DNA from: CAXSBR01 sp964236495
Lineage (GTDB): Bacteria; Actinomycetota; Actinomycetes; Mycobacteriales; Jatrophihabitantaceae
Reading direction: 5' to 3'
DNA: 64,000 nt
Assembly (NCBI GenBank): GCA_964236495.1
Contig: CAXSBR010000012.1
Coordinates: 24,283-88,282 of the forward strand
Below, piece by piece: positions 44,743 to 53,798 of the stretch (its first letter is position 1; each line of letters opens with the position of its first letter). The notes below the pieces were generated by a model that saw only the letters and a list, made by a program, of their open reading frames with translations, searched no databases and had not been told where the DNA came from. The position numbers were made by a program, and so were the translations under genes.

Positions 44743-45639
44743 ATGCCTGAGGGCGACACCGTGTGGCTGACCGCACACCGACTGAATCAGGCGCTGGCCG
44801 GCCGGACGGTCAGCGAGTTCGAGTTGCGGGTACCCCGATTGGCACTGTCGGATCTCAGCGGTTCGCAGATCACCGAGGTGGTCTCGCGCGGCAAGCACAT
44901 CCTGATGCGCTTCGACAACGACCACACCCTGCACAGCCATCTACGGATGGACGGGTCCTGGCAGATCAGCCGGCCTTCGCAGCGCGTAGCCGGCTCGACC
45001 CCTGCCTATCGCTCCCGCGGCGCACGCATTCCAGCGCGTCCACAGTCCGCCGGCCGTGGGTTCGACATCCGCGCCGTCGTAGGCAACACCGAGTGGCGCA
45101 CGACAGGTCACCGGGTGCACGACCTCGATATCGCCCGCACTTCCACCGGTGAGCCCTGGGTCAGTCATCTCGGCCCGGATCTCCTCGGGCCCGATTGGGA
45201 TCCGCACCGGGCCGTGCACAATTTGGGGCTCGAACCCTCGCGACCCATCGTGGAAGCGCTGCTGGATCAGCGCATTTTGGCCGGCGTGGGAAACATGTAC
45301 GCCGCCGAGCTCCTTTTCATGACCGGTACCTACCCGTTGGCAAGCGTGGCGTCAGTGCTGGCACTGCCAGCCCAGCCGCAGCGGGCACCGGCCGGCGGAG
45401 AAGGTAACCGGGCCGATGCCATCGTCGAGACCGCACACCGGGTGCTGCGCGCCAACCGTGACCATCCGGAGCAATCGACGACCGGCAGCGTCGCCCGTGG
45501 CGAGCAACATTGGGTGTACATGCGCGCGGGTCAACCGTGCCGGCGGTGCCGCACGCCCCTGCTCAGCGCCATAATCGGAGTGGCGCCCCAGGAGAGGACA
45601 ACCTTCTGGTGTCCGCGCTGCCAGCCGGCGCCACCATGA
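44743..45639 (+). CDS. nei: DNA glycosylase/AP lyase of the Fpg/Nei family (Nei2-like)
   Basis: 298 residues. Begins MPEGDTVWLTAHRLNQALAG, with catalytic Pro2 and Glu3 exposed after Met removal. It has SRGKHILMRF, LRMDGSWQI, the H2TH segment VEALLDQRILAGVGNMYAAEL, and a C-terminal zinc finger (CRRCRTPL ... WCPRCQ). It excises oxidised pyrimidines and cuts the abasic site. The gene lies 57 bases after lhr, so the two are probably co-transcribed. A 25-residue insert after residue 80 is low-complexity. Confidence 0.92.
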   Translation: MPEGDTVWLTAHRLNQALAGRTVSEFELRVPRLALSDLSGSQITEVVSRGKHILMRFDNDHTLHSHLRMDGSWQISRPSQRVAGSTPAYRSRGARIPARPQSAGRGFDIRAVVGNTEWRTTGHRVHDLDIARTSTGEPWVSHLGPDLLGPDWDPHRAVHNLGLEPSRPIVEALLDQRILAGVGNMYAAELLFMTGTYPLASVASVLALPAQPQRAPAGGEGNRADAIVETAHRVLRANRDHPEQSTTGSVARGEQHWVYMRAGQPCRRCRTPLLSAIIGVAPQERTTFWCPRCQPAPP

Positions 45640-45697
45640 GGCACAAGCGGCGGCAGCCCGGCCACCGCCAACTGTTTATGTCCTAGTTGTCGCAGCC

Positions 45698-45727
45698 CTA
45701 GTTGCCCCCAACCCGTTGGCAACCTAG
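45698..45727. terminator. Inverted repeat between nei and pspA
   Basis: CTAGTTGCC (45698-45706) and GGCAACCTAG (45718-45727) pair with one bulged base; it covers the pspA stop codon. The two genes converge here. Confidence 0.4.
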
Positions 45728-46572
45728 TCGGAGACGACGGGTTCGCTCACCGGTCGGGCCGATTTGGTGAAGTCGGGCACGCCACTGGCAGAACCGCCCT
45801 CGATCGCGTCCGCCGCAGCTGGCGCTGCCATTGCCGGTGTACCGGACGATCCGTGCAGGGAGGCCCGAATCTCCTCGAGCCGGGATTGTCCAGCCATGTC
45901 CCTGGTCGCCTGGCGCACTTCGAGCATCCGACCCTGCACCGAGTTCGAGGCAAGGTCGGCCTGACCCAGGGCGTTGGCGTAACGCGCCTCGATCTTGTCC
46001 CGCACCTCGTCCAGAGACGGCACGTTGGTGGGCGCGGCCATGTCACTGATCTGGTTCAGCGATGCCGACACCTGCTCTTGCATCTTGGCTTGTTCGAGCT
46101 GGCTGAGCAGCTTCGTCCGTTCAGAAAGCTTCTGCTCCAACATTGACGCGTTGGTCTGCACGGCCTTGCGCGCCTGCTGTGCGGCGGTCAGCGCCTGATC
46201 GTGCAGTTGCTTGAGGTCTTCGACGCTCTGCTCGGAGCTGACCAACTGAGTAGCCAGCGACTGGGCTGTGGTTTCGAAGTCGGCTGCTTTCGCCTCGTCG
46301 CCGTCGGAGCGGGCCTTGTCGGCCAGCACCAGAGCCTGGCGTGCCTGCGCCTTGAGGTCCTCAACGGTTCCCAGCTGACGGTCCAGCTTCATCTCCAACT
46401 GGCGCTGATTGCCGATCACCGTGGCGGCCTGCCGCGACAGCCCCTCGTGGGAACGCTGCGCCTCCGAGATGGCCTGCTGGATCTGAATCTTGGGGTCGGC
46501 CTTCTCGTCGACCTTCGCACCGAACCAGGCGCTCATGTATTTCCACGCCTTGATCATGGGATTCTGCGCCAT
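45724..46572 (-). CDS. pspA: Phage-shock protein A (PspA/IM30)
   Basis: 282 residues, almost entirely coiled coil: IQIQQAISEAQRSHEGLSRQ, NQRQLEMKLDRQLGTVEDLK, SSEQSVEDLKQLHDQALTAA. A Ser/Ala/Pro-rich tail of 60 residues follows. PspA polymerises on the inner membrane and protects it when its integrity or proton gradient fails. Equivalent to Rv2744c (35-kDa antigen), which works with ClgR. An ECF-type promoter lies 60-90 bases upstream, so it can be transcribed separately from clgR. Confidence 0.95.
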   Translation of the reverse strand: MAQNPMIKAWKYMSAWFGAKVDEKADPKIQIQQAISEAQRSHEGLSRQAATVIGNQRQLEMKLDRQLGTVEDLKAQARQALVLADKARSDGDEAKAADFETTAQSLATQLVSSEQSVEDLKQLHDQALTAAQQARKAVQTNASMLEQKLSERTKLLSQLEQAKMQEQVSASLNQISDMAAPTNVPSLDEVRDKIEARYANALGQADLASNSVQGRMLEVRQATRDMAGQSRLEEIRASLHGSSGTPAMAAPAAADAIEGGSASGVPDFTKSARPVSEPVVSD

Positions 46573-46633
46573 GGATCAGCCCTGCCTTCCTAGGTTTCGC
46601 CGCGTGAGCACGGCGCCGTCCGCCGACTGCTGC

Positions 46634-46658
46634 AACCGACCCGCCGGTGATGTGTTCC
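46634..46658 (-). promoter_or_regulatory. ECF-type promoter of pspA
   Basis: On the minus strand GGAAC, exactly 17 bases, GTT. The first ten bases, GGAACACATC, are identical to the sigB-like promoter at 6451-6460. Start of transcription near 46627, giving a leader of about 55 bases. Confidence 0.6.
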
Positions 46659-46809
46659 GCCGCAACGTGTGCCGACCATCGTTTCATGCCGGCTGAACAG
46701 GCGCCATGAGCGAACAGTGCGGGCCTGCAACGCATCGACCAGCGCACGCGCCGTCGAAAGGAGGATCGTGTTGCGGCGGTCTCGACAACCGCCCAGCACC
46801 AACGAACGC

Positions 46810-47154
46810 TCAGGCGGCGGTGGAAGCCTTCAATACCGTCTTGGTGCCCAACTGCGCGACCGGGCCGCCGGCGCGTCGCGGTACGAACACAGGCGCCAGC
46901 CGGGCTCGCTCCGCCACCTTTTCCTGCCGCCGCATCACGTCGCTCACCTCGGCGAAGACATCGGACAGCCGGACATCGAGCGCGTCGCAGATAGCAGCCA
47001 GCAGCTCCGAGGACGGCTCTTTCTGACCTCGCTCGATCTCGGAGAGATATCCCAGGCTCACCCGTGCAGCGCCGGAGACTTCGCGCAGGGTCCGTCGTTG
47101 CCGCAGGCGTACGCCGCGGATCGTCTCACCGATCACCTGCCGGATAACTGTCAT
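46810..47154 (-). CDS. clgR: Transcriptional regulator ClgR (XRE family)
   Basis: 114 residues from ATG 47154, behind AGGAGG. One helix-turn-helix: LRQRRTLREVSGAARVSLGYLSEIERGQKEPSSELLAAIC. The rest matches ClgR (LDVRLSDVFAEVSDVMRRQE). ClgR activates clp protease genes and, in mycobacteria, pspA after envelope stress. The last residues KASTAA end in Ala-Ala, a Clp-type degron; ClgR is a known Clp substrate. The gene sits between cinA and pspA. Confidence 0.9.
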   Translation of the reverse strand: MTVIRQVIGETIRGVRLRQRRTLREVSGAARVSLGYLSEIERGQKEPSSELLAAICDALDVRLSDVFAEVSDVMRRQEKVAERARLAPVFVPRRAGGPVAQLGTKTVLKASTAA

Positions 47155-47256
47155 GCGAGCCTCCTCTCCCAGGAACTTCGACCGTACCTCGCCGGTATGA
47201 CGAACTGGTTTCGATGCCTGCTTCATGGTTGTGCCGTGTTCACTTGCAGTGATTAC

Positions 47257-47284
47257 AACGTCTACTGGTAGGAACGTGATTCCC
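47257..47284 (-). promoter_or_regulatory. Possible ECF-type promoter of clgR
   Basis: On the minus strand GGGAAT, 19 bases, GTT. GGAAT-N18-GTT is the Streptomyces SigR form, and the spacing here is one base long, so this is weaker than the sigB-like and pspA promoters. It overlaps the end of cinA. Confidence 0.35.
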
Positions 47285-47804
47285 GCTCCAGCAGTTCCAG
47301 TGCCGCGTCTACGGTCTGTGTACGGATGTTCTCGCGCTCGCCGGTGAAATGTCGCTCGGCCACCGTCTCCTCGACGCCGACCACAGCGAGGAACACCGTG
47401 CCCACAGCGTGGCCGTCCTGCAAATCGGGACCGGCGACGCCGGTGACACCGACACCGATCGATGCGCCCAGCACATCGCGGGCGCCGCGAGCCAGCTCCA
47501 GGGCCACGTCGGCGTGCACTGCGCCGGCGCTGTCGAGCAGGTCCACAGCGACGCGAGCCAGTTGGTGCTTCAGGTCGGTGGCATAGACGACAAGGCCGCC
47601 GCGAAACACCGCCGATGCGCCCGCCAACGAGGTGAGCGCGGCGCTCAGCAGGCCACCGGTGAGCGACTCCGCCACGCCCACCGTGCGCCCGTCGGCCGCC
47701 AACCGAGCCTGCGTCGACGTCCACGCGTCGGCGGGTGAGGATCGCAGCGACGAAGGAGCTGATCCTCCAGCGACCGGAGGCCGTAGATGGCCGCCCGCGC
47801 TCAC
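47262..47804 (-). CDS. cinA: CinA C-terminal domain protein (NMN amidohydrolase)
   Basis: 180 residues from GTG 47804, which overlaps the pgsA TGA as GTGA. Core motifs: VGVAESLTGGLLSAALTSLAG, FRGGLVVYATDLKHQLA, IGVGVTGVAGPDLQDGHAVG and ALELL near the end. This stand-alone CinA-C/PncC-type domain deamidates nicotinamide mononucleotide in NAD recycling. The N-terminal 30 residues before TSTQARLAADGR are not conserved. Confidence 0.9.
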   Translation of the reverse strand: MSAGGHLRPPVAGGSAPSSLRSSPADAWTSTQARLAADGRTVGVAESLTGGLLSAALTSLAGASAVFRGGLVVYATDLKHQLARVAVDLLDSAGAVHADVALELARGARDVLGASIGVGVTGVAGPDLQDGHAVGTVFLAVVGVEETVAERHFTGERENIRTQTVDAALELLERESRSYQ

Positions 47805-48481
47805 GGCGCGACCAATCGCGCGCGGCGACGCACTGACACCGCACGCGCTACGTAATCGACGCCGGTGGCCAGAGTGAGCACCAGCGCGGCCGCCATGATG
47901 ACCTGGGCGGCAACGTGCAGCGGATGCCACAGCGGCAACACGTAAAGCCCGATCGCGACGGCCTGCACCAGCGTCTTGACCTTGCCGCCGCGGCTGGCCG
48001 GGATCACGCCGTGGCGCAGCACCCAGAACCGCAGGCCGGTGACACCCAACTCGCGCGCGAGGATGACGACGGTGATCCACCAGGCCAGATCGCCGAGTAC
48101 CGACAGGCCGATCAGGGCCGCCCCCATCAGCGCCTTGTCCGCGATCGGGTCGGCAAGTTTGCCCAGCTCGGTCACCAGCTGGCGACGACGCGCGACCTCG
48201 CCGTCGATGCGGTCGGTGATCGAAGCCACAGCGAAAACTACCCACGCCGCGATGCGCCAGCCCGCGTTGTGGCCACCGTCGGCGAACAGCACGACCGCGA
48301 ACACAGGCACCAGCGCCAACCGCAGCAGGGTCAGCAGATTGGCCGCGTTGAGGTTCGACACCGGGTCGGGCGTGTCACCGATCGGGTCGACGGCCGGCGG
48401 ATGGGCCGCAGCAGCAGCCACTGCCGCATCGCGCAGCGCTTCGGCGCGCAGGGAGGCACGGGTCACGCCCGGATCGCTCAC
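47801..48481 (-). CDS. pgsA: CDP-alcohol phosphatidyltransferase (PgsA type)
   Basis: 226 residues with an Ala-rich N-terminus of 40 residues, then four to five helices. The active-site motif is D-x2-D-G-x2-A-R-x8-G-x3-D-x3-D (SITDRIDGEVARRR ... GKLADPIADKAL). It would make phosphatidylglycerol phosphate from CDP-diacylglycerol. Lies 40 bases after rimO; the same rimO-pgsA-cinA order occurs in streptomycetes and corresponds to pgsA3 in M. tuberculosis. A different head-group alcohol cannot be excluded. Confidence 0.9.
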   Translation of the reverse strand: MSDPGVTRASLRAEALRDAAVAAAAAHPPAVDPIGDTPDPVSNLNAANLLTLLRLALVPVFAVVLFADGGHNAGWRIAAWVVFAVASITDRIDGEVARRRQLVTELGKLADPIADKALMGAALIGLSVLGDLAWWITVVILARELGVTGLRFWVLRHGVIPASRGGKVKTLVQAVAIGLYVLPLWHPLHVAAQVIMAAALVLTLATGVDYVARAVSVRRRARLVAP

Positions 48482-48521
48482 CGATCTGTCCCCCGACCTG
48501 CACTGCCTGCGCCGAAGTAAG

Positions 48522-49931
48522 TCACCGCGCCGCGCCCAGCGGCTGGTCGAGCGCGGATGCGTACAGGTCGACTCCGACGTTGCCCAGCACGATGGCCGGC
48601 ACCAAGTGCCCGATCATGGCCCCGGCGCAGTCGCGCAGCGTGGTCTCACCGTCCTCTGCGCCCTGATGCGCAGCTCTGCCCACGGCCTCGCCGTCCTCGA
48701 AGCGCTCGACAAGCACCGTCACCGCCGAACCGACCCGGTCCTCGGCGCGCTGCTCGACCAGTTCGTCGGCGATGGCGCTGATCCGCGAGACGCGGGCACT
48801 GATCTCGTCGTCGTCGAGATGGTCGGGCAGGGACACCGCGTCGGTGCCGTCCTCGTCGGAGTAGCCGAACACGCCGATGCTGTCCAGTCGCGCCGCGGTG
48901 AGGAATTGTTCCAGCTCGGCGACGTCAGCCTCGGTCTCGCCGGGGAAACCGACGATGACGTTGGTGCGCGCGCCCAGTGCCGGGGCGAGCGCGCGGGCCC
49001 TGGCGAGCAGGTCGAGGAATGCCTCGGTCCCGCCGAAGCGTTTCATCCGCCGCAACACGGTGGCGCTGGCGTGCTGGAACGACAGGTCGAAATACGGTGC
49101 GACGCCCGGCGTCGCGGCCAAGACCTCGATCAGTCCGGGACGCAGTTCGGCAGGCTGCAGATATGCCACCCGGATTCGCTCGATGCCCTCGACGGCGGCG
49201 AGCTCGGGCAGCAGATTCTCCAGCGAGCGCAGATCGCCCAGGTCCTTGCCGTAGGACGTGGAGTTCTCACTGACCAAGACGATTTCGCGCACTCCGTCGT
49301 CGGCCAGCCAACGGGCCTCGGCGAGCACCTCGACCGGCGGGCGGGACACGAAGGAACCGCGGAAGGACGGGATCGCGCAGAACGTGCAGCGCCGGTCGCA
49401 GCCCGAAGCAAGCTTGAGCGAGGCGACCGGTGAGCGGTCCAGGCGGTGCCGCACCGATCCCGAAGGCAGCCAGGCATGGCCGGGCACCGCGACCTCGGTG
49501 GCGGCCCGCGGCCGGTGTGCCGGGCTGATCGGCAACAGCGAGCGCCGGTCGCGCGGAACGTGAGAGGTGAACGCCTGCCCGGCAAGGACGTCGTCGAGCC
49601 GATCGGAGATGTCGACGTAGTTGTCGAAGCCCAGCACCGCGTCGGCCTCGGGCAGCGCTTCGGCCAACTGGCTGCCGTAGCGCTCGGCAAGGCAGCCCAC
49701 GGCGACGACCTTGGCGCCCCCGTCAGCGGCGGCCAGCACCGCGTCGATGGAGTCCTTCTTGGCCGCCTCTACGAAGCCGCACGTGTTGACTACCAGGACG
49801 TCGGCCTCGGCGGAATCGCCCACCGTCCAGCCCTGCGCAGTCAGCCGCCCGGCCAGCTCCTCGGAGTCGACCTCGTTGCGCGCACAGCCCAGGGTGACCA
49901 GCGCGGCAGTCTTTCCCCGCGCCGACGTCAC
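48522..49931 (-). CDS. rimO: Ribosomal protein S12 methylthiotransferase RimO
   Basis: 469 residues. ALVTLGCARNEVDSEEL, VVNTCGFVEAAKKDSIDA and AVGCLAERYG hold the auxiliary-cluster cysteines. Radical SAM motif CDRRCTFCAIPSFRG. RVAYLQPAELRP and RTNVIVGFPGE are family marks, and a TRAM domain ends the protein. It methylthiolates the conserved Asp of S12. GTG start; 60 bases from the divergent acetyltransferase. SENSTSYGKDLG and IPSFRG separate it from MiaB. Confidence 0.94.
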   Translation of the reverse strand: MTSARGKTAALVTLGCARNEVDSEELAGRLTAQGWTVGDSAEADVLVVNTCGFVEAAKKDSIDAVLAAADGGAKVVAVGCLAERYGSQLAEALPEADAVLGFDNYVDISDRLDDVLAGQAFTSHVPRDRRSLLPISPAHRPRAATEVAVPGHAWLPSGSVRHRLDRSPVASLKLASGCDRRCTFCAIPSFRGSFVSRPPVEVLAEARWLADDGVREIVLVSENSTSYGKDLGDLRSLENLLPELAAVEGIERIRVAYLQPAELRPGLIEVLAATPGVAPYFDLSFQHASATVLRRMKRFGGTEAFLDLLARARALAPALGARTNVIVGFPGETEADVAELEQFLTAARLDSIGVFGYSDEDGTDAVSLPDHLDDDEISARVSRISAIADELVEQRAEDRVGSAVTVLVERFEDGEAVGRAAHQGAEDGETTLRDCAGAMIGHLVPAIVLGNVGVDLYASALDQPLGAAR

Positions 49932-49991
49932 CGGCCCAGCTTACCTGCGCGCAAGGAACCGACCGCTGGGTTGACTACCATCGGCCGCGCC

Positions 49992-50531
49992 ATGCCCGCC
50001 CAGCCCGCAGCCACGCCGTTCCCGAGCGACTACATGCCGCTGATACGTCCCGCGCGCACACCTGACGTCGCGCACATCAAGGCACTGGTCGATCTGTACG
50101 CCGGCTCGGGGCGGCACCTGCTGGCCAAGGATCTGGTGAGCCTGTACGAGGACGTCCAGGACTTCCAGGTCGCCGAAGTGGACGGCCGGGTGGTCGGTTG
50201 CGGCGCCCTGCACGTGCTGTGGGCCGATCTGGGCGAGATCCGGACGCTGGCCGTGCATCCCGATATGCGCGGACGCGGCTACGGCGATCCGTTGCTCGAC
50301 GCACTGCTGGCGCGAGCTCGGACCCTGGGGCTGTCCCGGCTGTTCGCGCTGACGTTCCAGGTCTCGTTCTTCGAACGTCACGGCTTCGCCGAGATCGACG
50401 GCAGCCCGGTGGACGAGGACACCTATCACGCCCTGCGCCGCTCCTACGATCCCGGCGTCGCGGAGTTCCTCTCGCTGGAGTACGTCAAACCGAACACGCT
50501 GGGCAACACCCGGATGTTGTTGGTTTTGTAG
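49992..50531 (+). CDS. argA: GNAT acetyltransferase, probable N-acetylglutamate synthase
   Basis: 179 residues from ATG 49992. Single GNAT domain: LIRPARTPDVAHIKALVDLY, VVGCGALHVLWADLGEIRTL, VHPDMRGRGYGDPLLDALLA (acetyl-CoA loop), VSFFERHGFAEID. It resembles Rv2747, a short ArgA that acetylates glutamate or glutamine at the first step of arginine synthesis, and has the same position next to pgsA and ftsK. Convergent with ftsK across 37 bases. Confidence 0.85.
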   Translation: MPAQPAATPFPSDYMPLIRPARTPDVAHIKALVDLYAGSGRHLLAKDLVSLYEDVQDFQVAEVDGRVVGCGALHVLWADLGEIRTLAVHPDMRGRGYGDPLLDALLARARTLGLSRLFALTFQVSFFERHGFAEIDGSPVDEDTYHALRRSYDPGVAEFLSLEYVKPNTLGNTRMLLVL

Positions 50532-50568
50532 TGCTGCCCGGTAGATCCGCCCCGGATGATGGGCAGTG

Positions 50569-53451
50569 CTAGTCGTTGCCGCCACGCAGCGTGAACAGCA
50601 GCCCGGCGAGCTCGTCGGGTTGCACCAGGACGTCGCGGGCCTTGGAACCTTCCGACGGCCCGACGATGCCGCGTGACTCCATCAGGTCCATCAGTCGACC
50701 GGCCTTGGCGAAACCCACCCGCAGCTTGCGTTGCAGCATCGACGTCGACCCGAACTGCGTCGACACCACCAGCTCCACGGCGGCGATCAGCACCTCCAGG
50801 TCGTCGCCGATCTCTTCGTCGACCTCCTTCGCCGCCGCAGCCGACGCGGTGACGTCGGTGCGGTAGGTCGGCTGCAACTGTGCCCGGCAGTGGTCGACGA
50901 TGGCGTGGATCTCGGCGTCGCTGACGTAGGCGCCCTGGATGCGCGCGGGCTTCGACGCGCCCATGGGCAGGAAGAGCCCGTCGCCCTTGCCCAGCAGCTT
51001 TTCCGCGCCGGGCTGGTCGAGGATGACGCGGCTGTCGGTCACCGACGACGTCTTGAATCCCAGCCGGGACGGCACGTTGGCCTTGATCAGGCCGGTGACG
51101 ACGTCCACCGAGGGCCGCTGCGTGGCGATGACGAGGTGGATGCCGGCGGCGCGAGCGAGCTGGGTGATGCGCACCACCGCGTCCTCGACGTCGCGGGGAG
51201 CGACCATCATCAGGTCGGCCAGCTCGTCGATTATGACCAGCAGGTACGGATACGGCTCGTACACACGCTCGGAGCCCGGGGGCGCCACCAGCTCGCCGTT
51301 GCGCACCTTGCGGTTGAAGTCGTCGATGTGGCGCACGGCGCTGGCTTCCATGTCCTCGTAGCGCATGTCCATCTCGCGCACAACCCACTGCAGCGCGTCC
51401 GCGGCCTTCTTGGGGTTGGTGATCACCGGCGTGACGAGGTGCGGAATGCCCTGGTAGCCCGAGAACTCGACCCGCTTGGGATCGATCAGCACCATGCGCA
51501 CCTCGTCAGGCGTGGCCCGAGTGAGGATCGACAGGATGAGGGAGTTGATGCAGCTGGACTTGCCCGCACCCGTCGCGCCGGCGACCAGCAGGTGCGGCAT
51601 CTTGGTGAGGTTGGCGACGACCATGCCGCCCTCGACGTCCTTGCCCAGCGCCACCAGCATCGGGTGATGTTCACGCTGCGCTATCGGAGCGCGCAGAACG
51701 TCGCCCAGCATCACGATCTCGGGATCGGTGTTGGGAATCTCCACACCGACCGCGCTTTTGCCCGGAATGGGGCTGATGATGCGCACGTCAGGACTCTTGA
51801 CGGCGTAGGCGATGTTGCGGGCAAGCTGGATGATCCGCTCGACCTTCACGCCGGGGCCCAGGGTGATCTCGTAGCGGGTGACGGTGGGGCCACGGTTGAA
51901 GCCGCTCACCTCGCACGGCACGCTGAACTCCTCGAACACCTGCGTCAGGCTGGCGATGACCTCGTCGTTGGCCTTGGTGTGCTCGAGATGGGCCGGGCCC
52001 TTGCCCAGGACGTCCAAGGTGGGCAGCGTGTAGAGGCCGGCGCCGCCGAGCAGCTCGAGCTGGGTGGGGCGGCTGACTACGGGCGCGTCGTCGCCTGCCG
52101 AGTTGGCACCCGGCCGCGACTGCCTGGGCACGCGCGGACGAGGCTTGCGCTGCGTCGACTCGTCGCTGAGCAGGCCTGCGGTGGCCGCGGCGCCGGTCCC
52201 GTCGACACCTCGCTCGTCCACGGAATCGGGCGCCGCCCTGCCGGCGGAATATGGGTCGTCGAGGAACGGTAGACCCGTGGTGACGGCCTGGTCAGCGGGC
52301 TGGCCTGCAGGCTGGACAACGTCGGCAGGCGCAGCCTCATCTACGCGACGGTGGCCAACCTTGGTGAACCGGCTCAGCAGGCCGCGTAGACCACTGCGTA
52401 GACCATGGTGGGACATCGGTCTCTGCGACAGCAGCGCGGTTGCCCCTCCAGATGCTGCAGGCGATGCAGACGATGGATGGCCCGGCCGGGTCACCCCGCC
52501 GTCCATATCGGCGTAGTTGGCACCGCTGTGCTCCAATTCTCCGGCCTCGTCGTCGCCGAACGCGTCGCCGTCGACAGCCCGATCAGGCGCGCTGGACGAC
52601 GGCGCATCGTCGGCTGCCCACGCGTCGACTGAACTGTCCGCGGCGGTCGCGGAGCGCCGGCGACCCAGCAGAGTGGACAACTCGCCCGGCAGCGCGGTCA
52701 ACGGCGTAGCCGTGACGACCAACACGCCGAAACAGGCGAGCAGGAACAGCAGCGGCACGGCCAAACCGGCCGACAGCACCGACGTCAACCCGTCGCCGAC
52801 CCCCCGGCCCAGAGCTCCGCCGGCATGAGCGCGTCCGAATCGGGTCGACGGCGAGCGATACCACAAATGCAGCATGCCCAGAGCGGCGAGCGTGAGTGCG
52901 GTAAAACCGACGAGCAGCCGGCCGCGTCGATGCGGATCTGGAATCTGGCGCAGCATGTGCACCGCCAGCGCCGCGAGCAGAACCGGCAGCACCAGCGCGC
53001 CGTTACCGGCCACGAAGCGCAGCGCGCCGCTCACGGCCCGTCCCAACGGCCCGGCGGCCTGCCACCACAGCGCAGCGGCGGTGATCAGTGCCAGCGCCAG
53101 CACGCCCAGGGCCGAACCGTCGCGGCGGTGCGCCGGGTCCAACGTGCGCGCAGTGGCGGCGTTGCGGCCGACGGCCCGCGCCAGTGCGCCCAGCATCCGC
53201 GCCACTGCCCGCCACAGCCGAACGAGCAGCCGTCCCAGCGGAGCGAGTGGTCCAGGGCCGCCTGGTCGTGAGCCGCGACCAGACCGACCGGACGGACGAG
53301 TTCGGGGCGCGGCGGTACGCGCCCGACCAGATCGGGGCAACGCCGTGCTGGTTCGCCCGCGTGCGGGCGACTTGGCACCTGCCGTCGCCTGCTGCGATTT
53401 TCGTGGCCGGCCAGCGCCCGAGCGAGGCTTGGTCGAGGTGGCAGGACTCAC
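50569..53451 (-). CDS. ftsK: DNA translocase FtsK/SpoIIIE
   Basis: About 960 residues from GTG 53451 (VSPATSTKPRSGAGRP). Basic N-terminus, four transmembrane helices between residues 110 and 260, a Ser/Asp/Ala-rich linker to about 480, then the motor: VAGATGAGKSSCINSLIL (Walker A), YLLVIIDELADLMM (Walker B), IATQRPSVDVVTGLIK. A C-terminal gamma winged helix follows (TSMLQRKLRVGFAKAGRLMDLM). It pumps chromosome ends across the closing septum. ATG 53520 also lies in frame but falls in the vapB promoter and has no ribosome site; TATCGT at 53458-53463 could be a -10 for a leaderless start. Confidence 0.93.
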   Translation of the reverse strand: MSPATSTKPRSGAGRPRKSQQATAGAKSPARGRTSTALPRSGRARTAAPRTRPSGRSGRGSRPGGPGPLAPLGRLLVRLWRAVARMLGALARAVGRNAATARTLDPAHRRDGSALGVLALALITAAALWWQAAGPLGRAVSGALRFVAGNGALVLPVLLAALAVHMLRQIPDPHRRGRLLVGFTALTLAALGMLHLWYRSPSTRFGRAHAGGALGRGVGDGLTSVLSAGLAVPLLFLLACFGVLVVTATPLTALPGELSTLLGRRRSATAADSSVDAWAADDAPSSSAPDRAVDGDAFGDDEAGELEHSGANYADMDGGVTRPGHPSSASPAASGGATALLSQRPMSHHGLRSGLRGLLSRFTKVGHRRVDEAAPADVVQPAGQPADQAVTTGLPFLDDPYSAGRAAPDSVDERGVDGTGAAATAGLLSDESTQRKPRPRVPRQSRPGANSAGDDAPVVSRPTQLELLGGAGLYTLPTLDVLGKGPAHLEHTKANDEVIASLTQVFEEFSVPCEVSGFNRGPTVTRYEITLGPGVKVERIIQLARNIAYAVKSPDVRIISPIPGKSAVGVEIPNTDPEIVMLGDVLRAPIAQREHHPMLVALGKDVEGGMVVANLTKMPHLLVAGATGAGKSSCINSLILSILTRATPDEVRMVLIDPKRVEFSGYQGIPHLVTPVITNPKKAADALQWVVREMDMRYEDMEASAVRHIDDFNRKVRNGELVAPPGSERVYEPYPYLLVIIDELADLMMVAPRDVEDAVVRITQLARAAGIHLVIATQRPSVDVVTGLIKANVPSRLGFKTSSVTDSRVILDQPGAEKLLGKGDGLFLPMGASKPARIQGAYVSDAEIHAIVDHCRAQLQPTYRTDVTASAAAAKEVDEEIGDDLEVLIAAVELVVSTQFGSTSMLQRKLRVGFAKAGRLMDLMESRGIVGPSEGSKARDVLVQPDELAGLLFTLRGGND

Positions 53452-53513
53452 GCGAACACGATAACGCTCAACCGCAGCTTCACGCCGAAGGCGCCCCGGC
53501 CTGGCCTGATGGC

Positions 53514-53542
53514 TTGTCATAAGCGACCGTTGCAAGCATACT
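53514..53542 (+). promoter_or_regulatory. vapBC promoter, probably leaderless
   Basis: TTGTCA (53514-53519), 17 bases, CATACT (53537-53542). The vapB ATG lies seven bases after the -10, so transcription should begin at or next to the start codon. TGCAAGCAT repeated at 53531 and 53542 spans the -10 and may be the VapB operator. Confidence 0.6.
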
Positions 53543-53548
53543 GCAAGC

Positions 53549-53779
53549 ATGCCGAATGTTCTGATCCGCAACGTTCCAAAGCACGTCCACGGCGCTCTAC
53601 AGCGAAAAGCGGAACACCGTCACCAGTCGCTGCAGCAGTACCTGAGCGTCGAGCTCCGTCAGCTCGCGGAACGACGCTCCATCGACGACGTCCTCGATGA
53701 CCTGGACGGCCAGCACGGCGGGCAAATAGGTTTTGCCGCGGCTGTCGCTGACCTGGACGAGGGGCGTTCCGCGCGGTGA
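53549..53779 (+). CDS. vapB: VapB/FitA-like antitoxin
   Basis: 76 residues. A ribbon-helix-helix N-terminus (PNVLIRNVPKHVHGALQRKA, HQSLQQYLSVELRQLAERR) for DNA binding, and an acidic C-terminal half (DDVLDDLDGQHGG) that would plug the toxin. It neutralises VapC and represses the operon. Gene pairs like this are mobile, and this one sits in a region that otherwise follows mycobacterial order. Confidence 0.88.
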   Translation: MPNVLIRNVPKHVHGALQRKAEHRHQSLQQYLSVELRQLAERRSIDDVLDDLDGQHGGQIGFAAAVADLDEGRSAR

Positions 53780-53798
53780 CCGTTGCGCTGAGGACCTT

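Noticed and set aside
53518..53520. ATG 53520 as the ftsK start
   Set aside because: No ribosome site, it lies inside the vapB -35 region, and the next 23 codons are unlike the rest of the gene.
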